From Desulfobacterales bacterium (GTDB lineage: Bacteria > Desulfobacterota > Desulfobacteria > Desulfobacterales > JAFDCJ01): a stretch of DNA of 5,636 nucleotides. A program made the position numbers and the translations under genes. Shown here one piece after another: positions 4,741-5,636 of this stretch (within the stretch, counting starts at the first letter, position 1; every line of letters starts with the position of its first letter). The notes under the pieces were generated by a model. It was not told the origin of the DNA and ran no database searches. It saw only the letters and a list, made by a program, of their open reading frames with translations. Location: contig JAOZSC010000198.1 of assembly GCA_029939875.1 (NCBI GenBank), positions 1-5,636 on the forward strand, written 5' to 3'.

Positions 4741-5636
4741 TAGATCTTCCCCCTCTCCTGCATGATGCGGACATAGGTCTCCACCCCGGTTTTGGGCGGC
4801 TCGTAAAGCTGATCATCCGATTTTTTAATTAACTGCATGGCTTCCGTTGGGCAGGTCGTAACGCACAACCCGCAGCCGATGCAGCGGTTGCGGTCAACAA
4901 CCGCGATCCCGTCATTGACATCAATGGCATCCATCTGGCAGCGTTCGATGCAGGTCTCACAACCCGTACATTCGGTTTCATCCACCCGGGCAAAATAGTT
5001 GCTCTGGACCATCTGTGCCGGATGAGGGTGCATTTTCAACGAGCGCAACACCCCGCAACAATCCCCGCAGCAACTGCACATCCCACCGATTTTCTGGGAA
5101 TTAAACGGCTGCATGACCAGACCGGCCTCCTCATTTTTCTTGATAATCTCTTTGGCCTCCTCGTGGTCAATGTAGCGCCCCATATGGTTTTCCACGTAGT
5201 AATCGGCGTGGGAGCCGAAAGTAAAACAGGCCTCCATGGGCTTGCCACACCCCTTGCCGGCCAGCTTGGCCGTCATGCGGCAGACACAGGGGGCCACGGC
5301 AATTTTTTTCTGATCATCGATAATCTTGAGCACATCCTCATAGGGCGCAACAGGGTATTGAGCCACCACCTGGCGGCTGATGGGAATGGTCCGCAAAATA
5401 GGGGTCTTAAAATCCTGAATGGTGCGCCCAAAAGCAGTCTCAAAGTACTCCTCATGGTCCCGGGCAAACTCCGGGTCCATCCTTTGTAGCTGGTGTTCAA
5501 AAATACCTACCACGTATGGCACCGGCGCGTAACGCACCAGCTCCCCCTTGCGCTGGCGAAATAAAAGCCCCTTCTGGGCCATTTGCTCCATGAGGACGCT
5601 GAGCTGGTCCGGATCACGCTTCAGCCGTGCAGCCAA
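4740..5636 (-). CDS. Multi-cluster 4Fe-4S binding protein, N-terminally truncated by the window edge
   Basis: 298 residues are visible. The frame runs off the right edge, and the terminal TTG codon is probably an internal leucine. Residues about 1-65 look like the end of a winged-helix unit (QLSVLMEQMAQKGLLFRQRKG, then PYVVGIFEHQL). The middle holds CVC (117-119), C130 and C137, then a dense cluster CSCCGDCC (187-194). The C-terminus has two classical ferredoxin motifs of C-x2-C-x2-C-x3-C type: C223/226/229/233 and C252/255/258/262, the second followed by P. It should carry at least two [4Fe-4S] clusters, and the upstream cysteines may hold another metal site. A cytoplasmic electron-transfer or redox-sensing role is likely. 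I recall a family in sulfate reducers with this architecture and no firm function, usually longer by some tens of residues at the N-terminus. It stops at the repeat array, with no ordinary terminator. Confidence 0.92.
   Translation of the reverse strand: MAARLKRDPDQLSVLMEQMAQKGLLFRQRKGELVRYAPVPYVVGIFEHQLQRMDPEFARDHEEYFETAFGRTIQDFKTPILRTIPISRQVVAQYPVAPYEDVLKIIDDQKKIAVAPCVCRMTAKLAGKGCGKPMEACFTFGSHADYYVENHMGRYIDHEEAKEIIKKNEEAGLVMQPFNSQKIGGMCSCCGDCCGVLRSLKMHPHPAQMVQSNYFARVDETECTGCETCIERCQMDAIDVNDGIAVVDRNRCIGCGLCVTTCPTEAMQLIKKSDDQLYEPPKTGVETYVRIMQERGKI

Noticed and set aside
5022..5489. A 155-codon + strand frame opposite the Fe-S protein
   Set aside because: The cysteine motifs are on the - strand; this frame shows no coherent domain.

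Overview
The window is an ordinary-looking chromosomal segment of roughly balanced base composition. It most likely comes from an anaerobic delta-proteobacterial lineage (Desulfobacterota). That placement is inferred from a multi-[4Fe-4S] protein with an N-terminal winged-helix-like part, of a type I associate with sulfate reducers and relatives, and from intergenic spacers built of degenerate 7- and 8-bp tandem units. No rRNA, tRNA, CRISPR array, transposase or integrase is visible.

Layout: the left edge holds the 3' part of a lemA-family gene on the + strand (3-443). Every other gene is on the - strand, so lemA converges on the rest. Reading the - strand from the right edge, the genes are: (i) a [4Fe-4S] protein cut off at its N-terminus by the window edge (5636-4740); (ii) a spacer made of degenerate heptads with a 17-bp direct repeat, leading to an inverted repeat over the next start codon; (iii) a 101-aa aromatic-rich conserved-type hypothetical protein (4608-4303); (iv) a 227-bp spacer with octamer repeats and a GC-rich hairpin; (v) an XPB/Rad25-like superfamily 2 helicase with an accessory N-terminal domain (4075-2705); (vi) a perfect 10-bp inverted repeat followed by Ts; (vii) a 140-aa basic protein with a possible C-terminal helix-turn-helix (2600-2178); (viii) a weak terminator and a 13-base C homopolymer; (ix) a 204-aa four-helix membrane protein whose two halves are repeats of one two-helix unit (2006-1392); (x) a 144-aa four-helix membrane protein with a clear Shine-Dalgarno and GTG start (1217-783); (xi) a 66-aa two-helix membrane protein (713-513).

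How the genes relate: the helicase and the small basic protein downstream of it could form a DNA-metabolism pair, although the hairpin between them suggests their expression is at least partly separated. The three membrane proteins share a strand, but only the last two are close enough (69 bp) for co-transcription to be a natural assumption. The Fe-S protein is probably a cytoplasmic electron-transfer or redox-sensing protein. Nothing here proves a new multi-gene system. The strongest unusual signals are the internal duplication in the 204-aa membrane protein, the C13 tract between genes, the inverted repeat spanning the start codon at 4608, the 10-bp palindrome after the helicase, and the repeat-built spacers.
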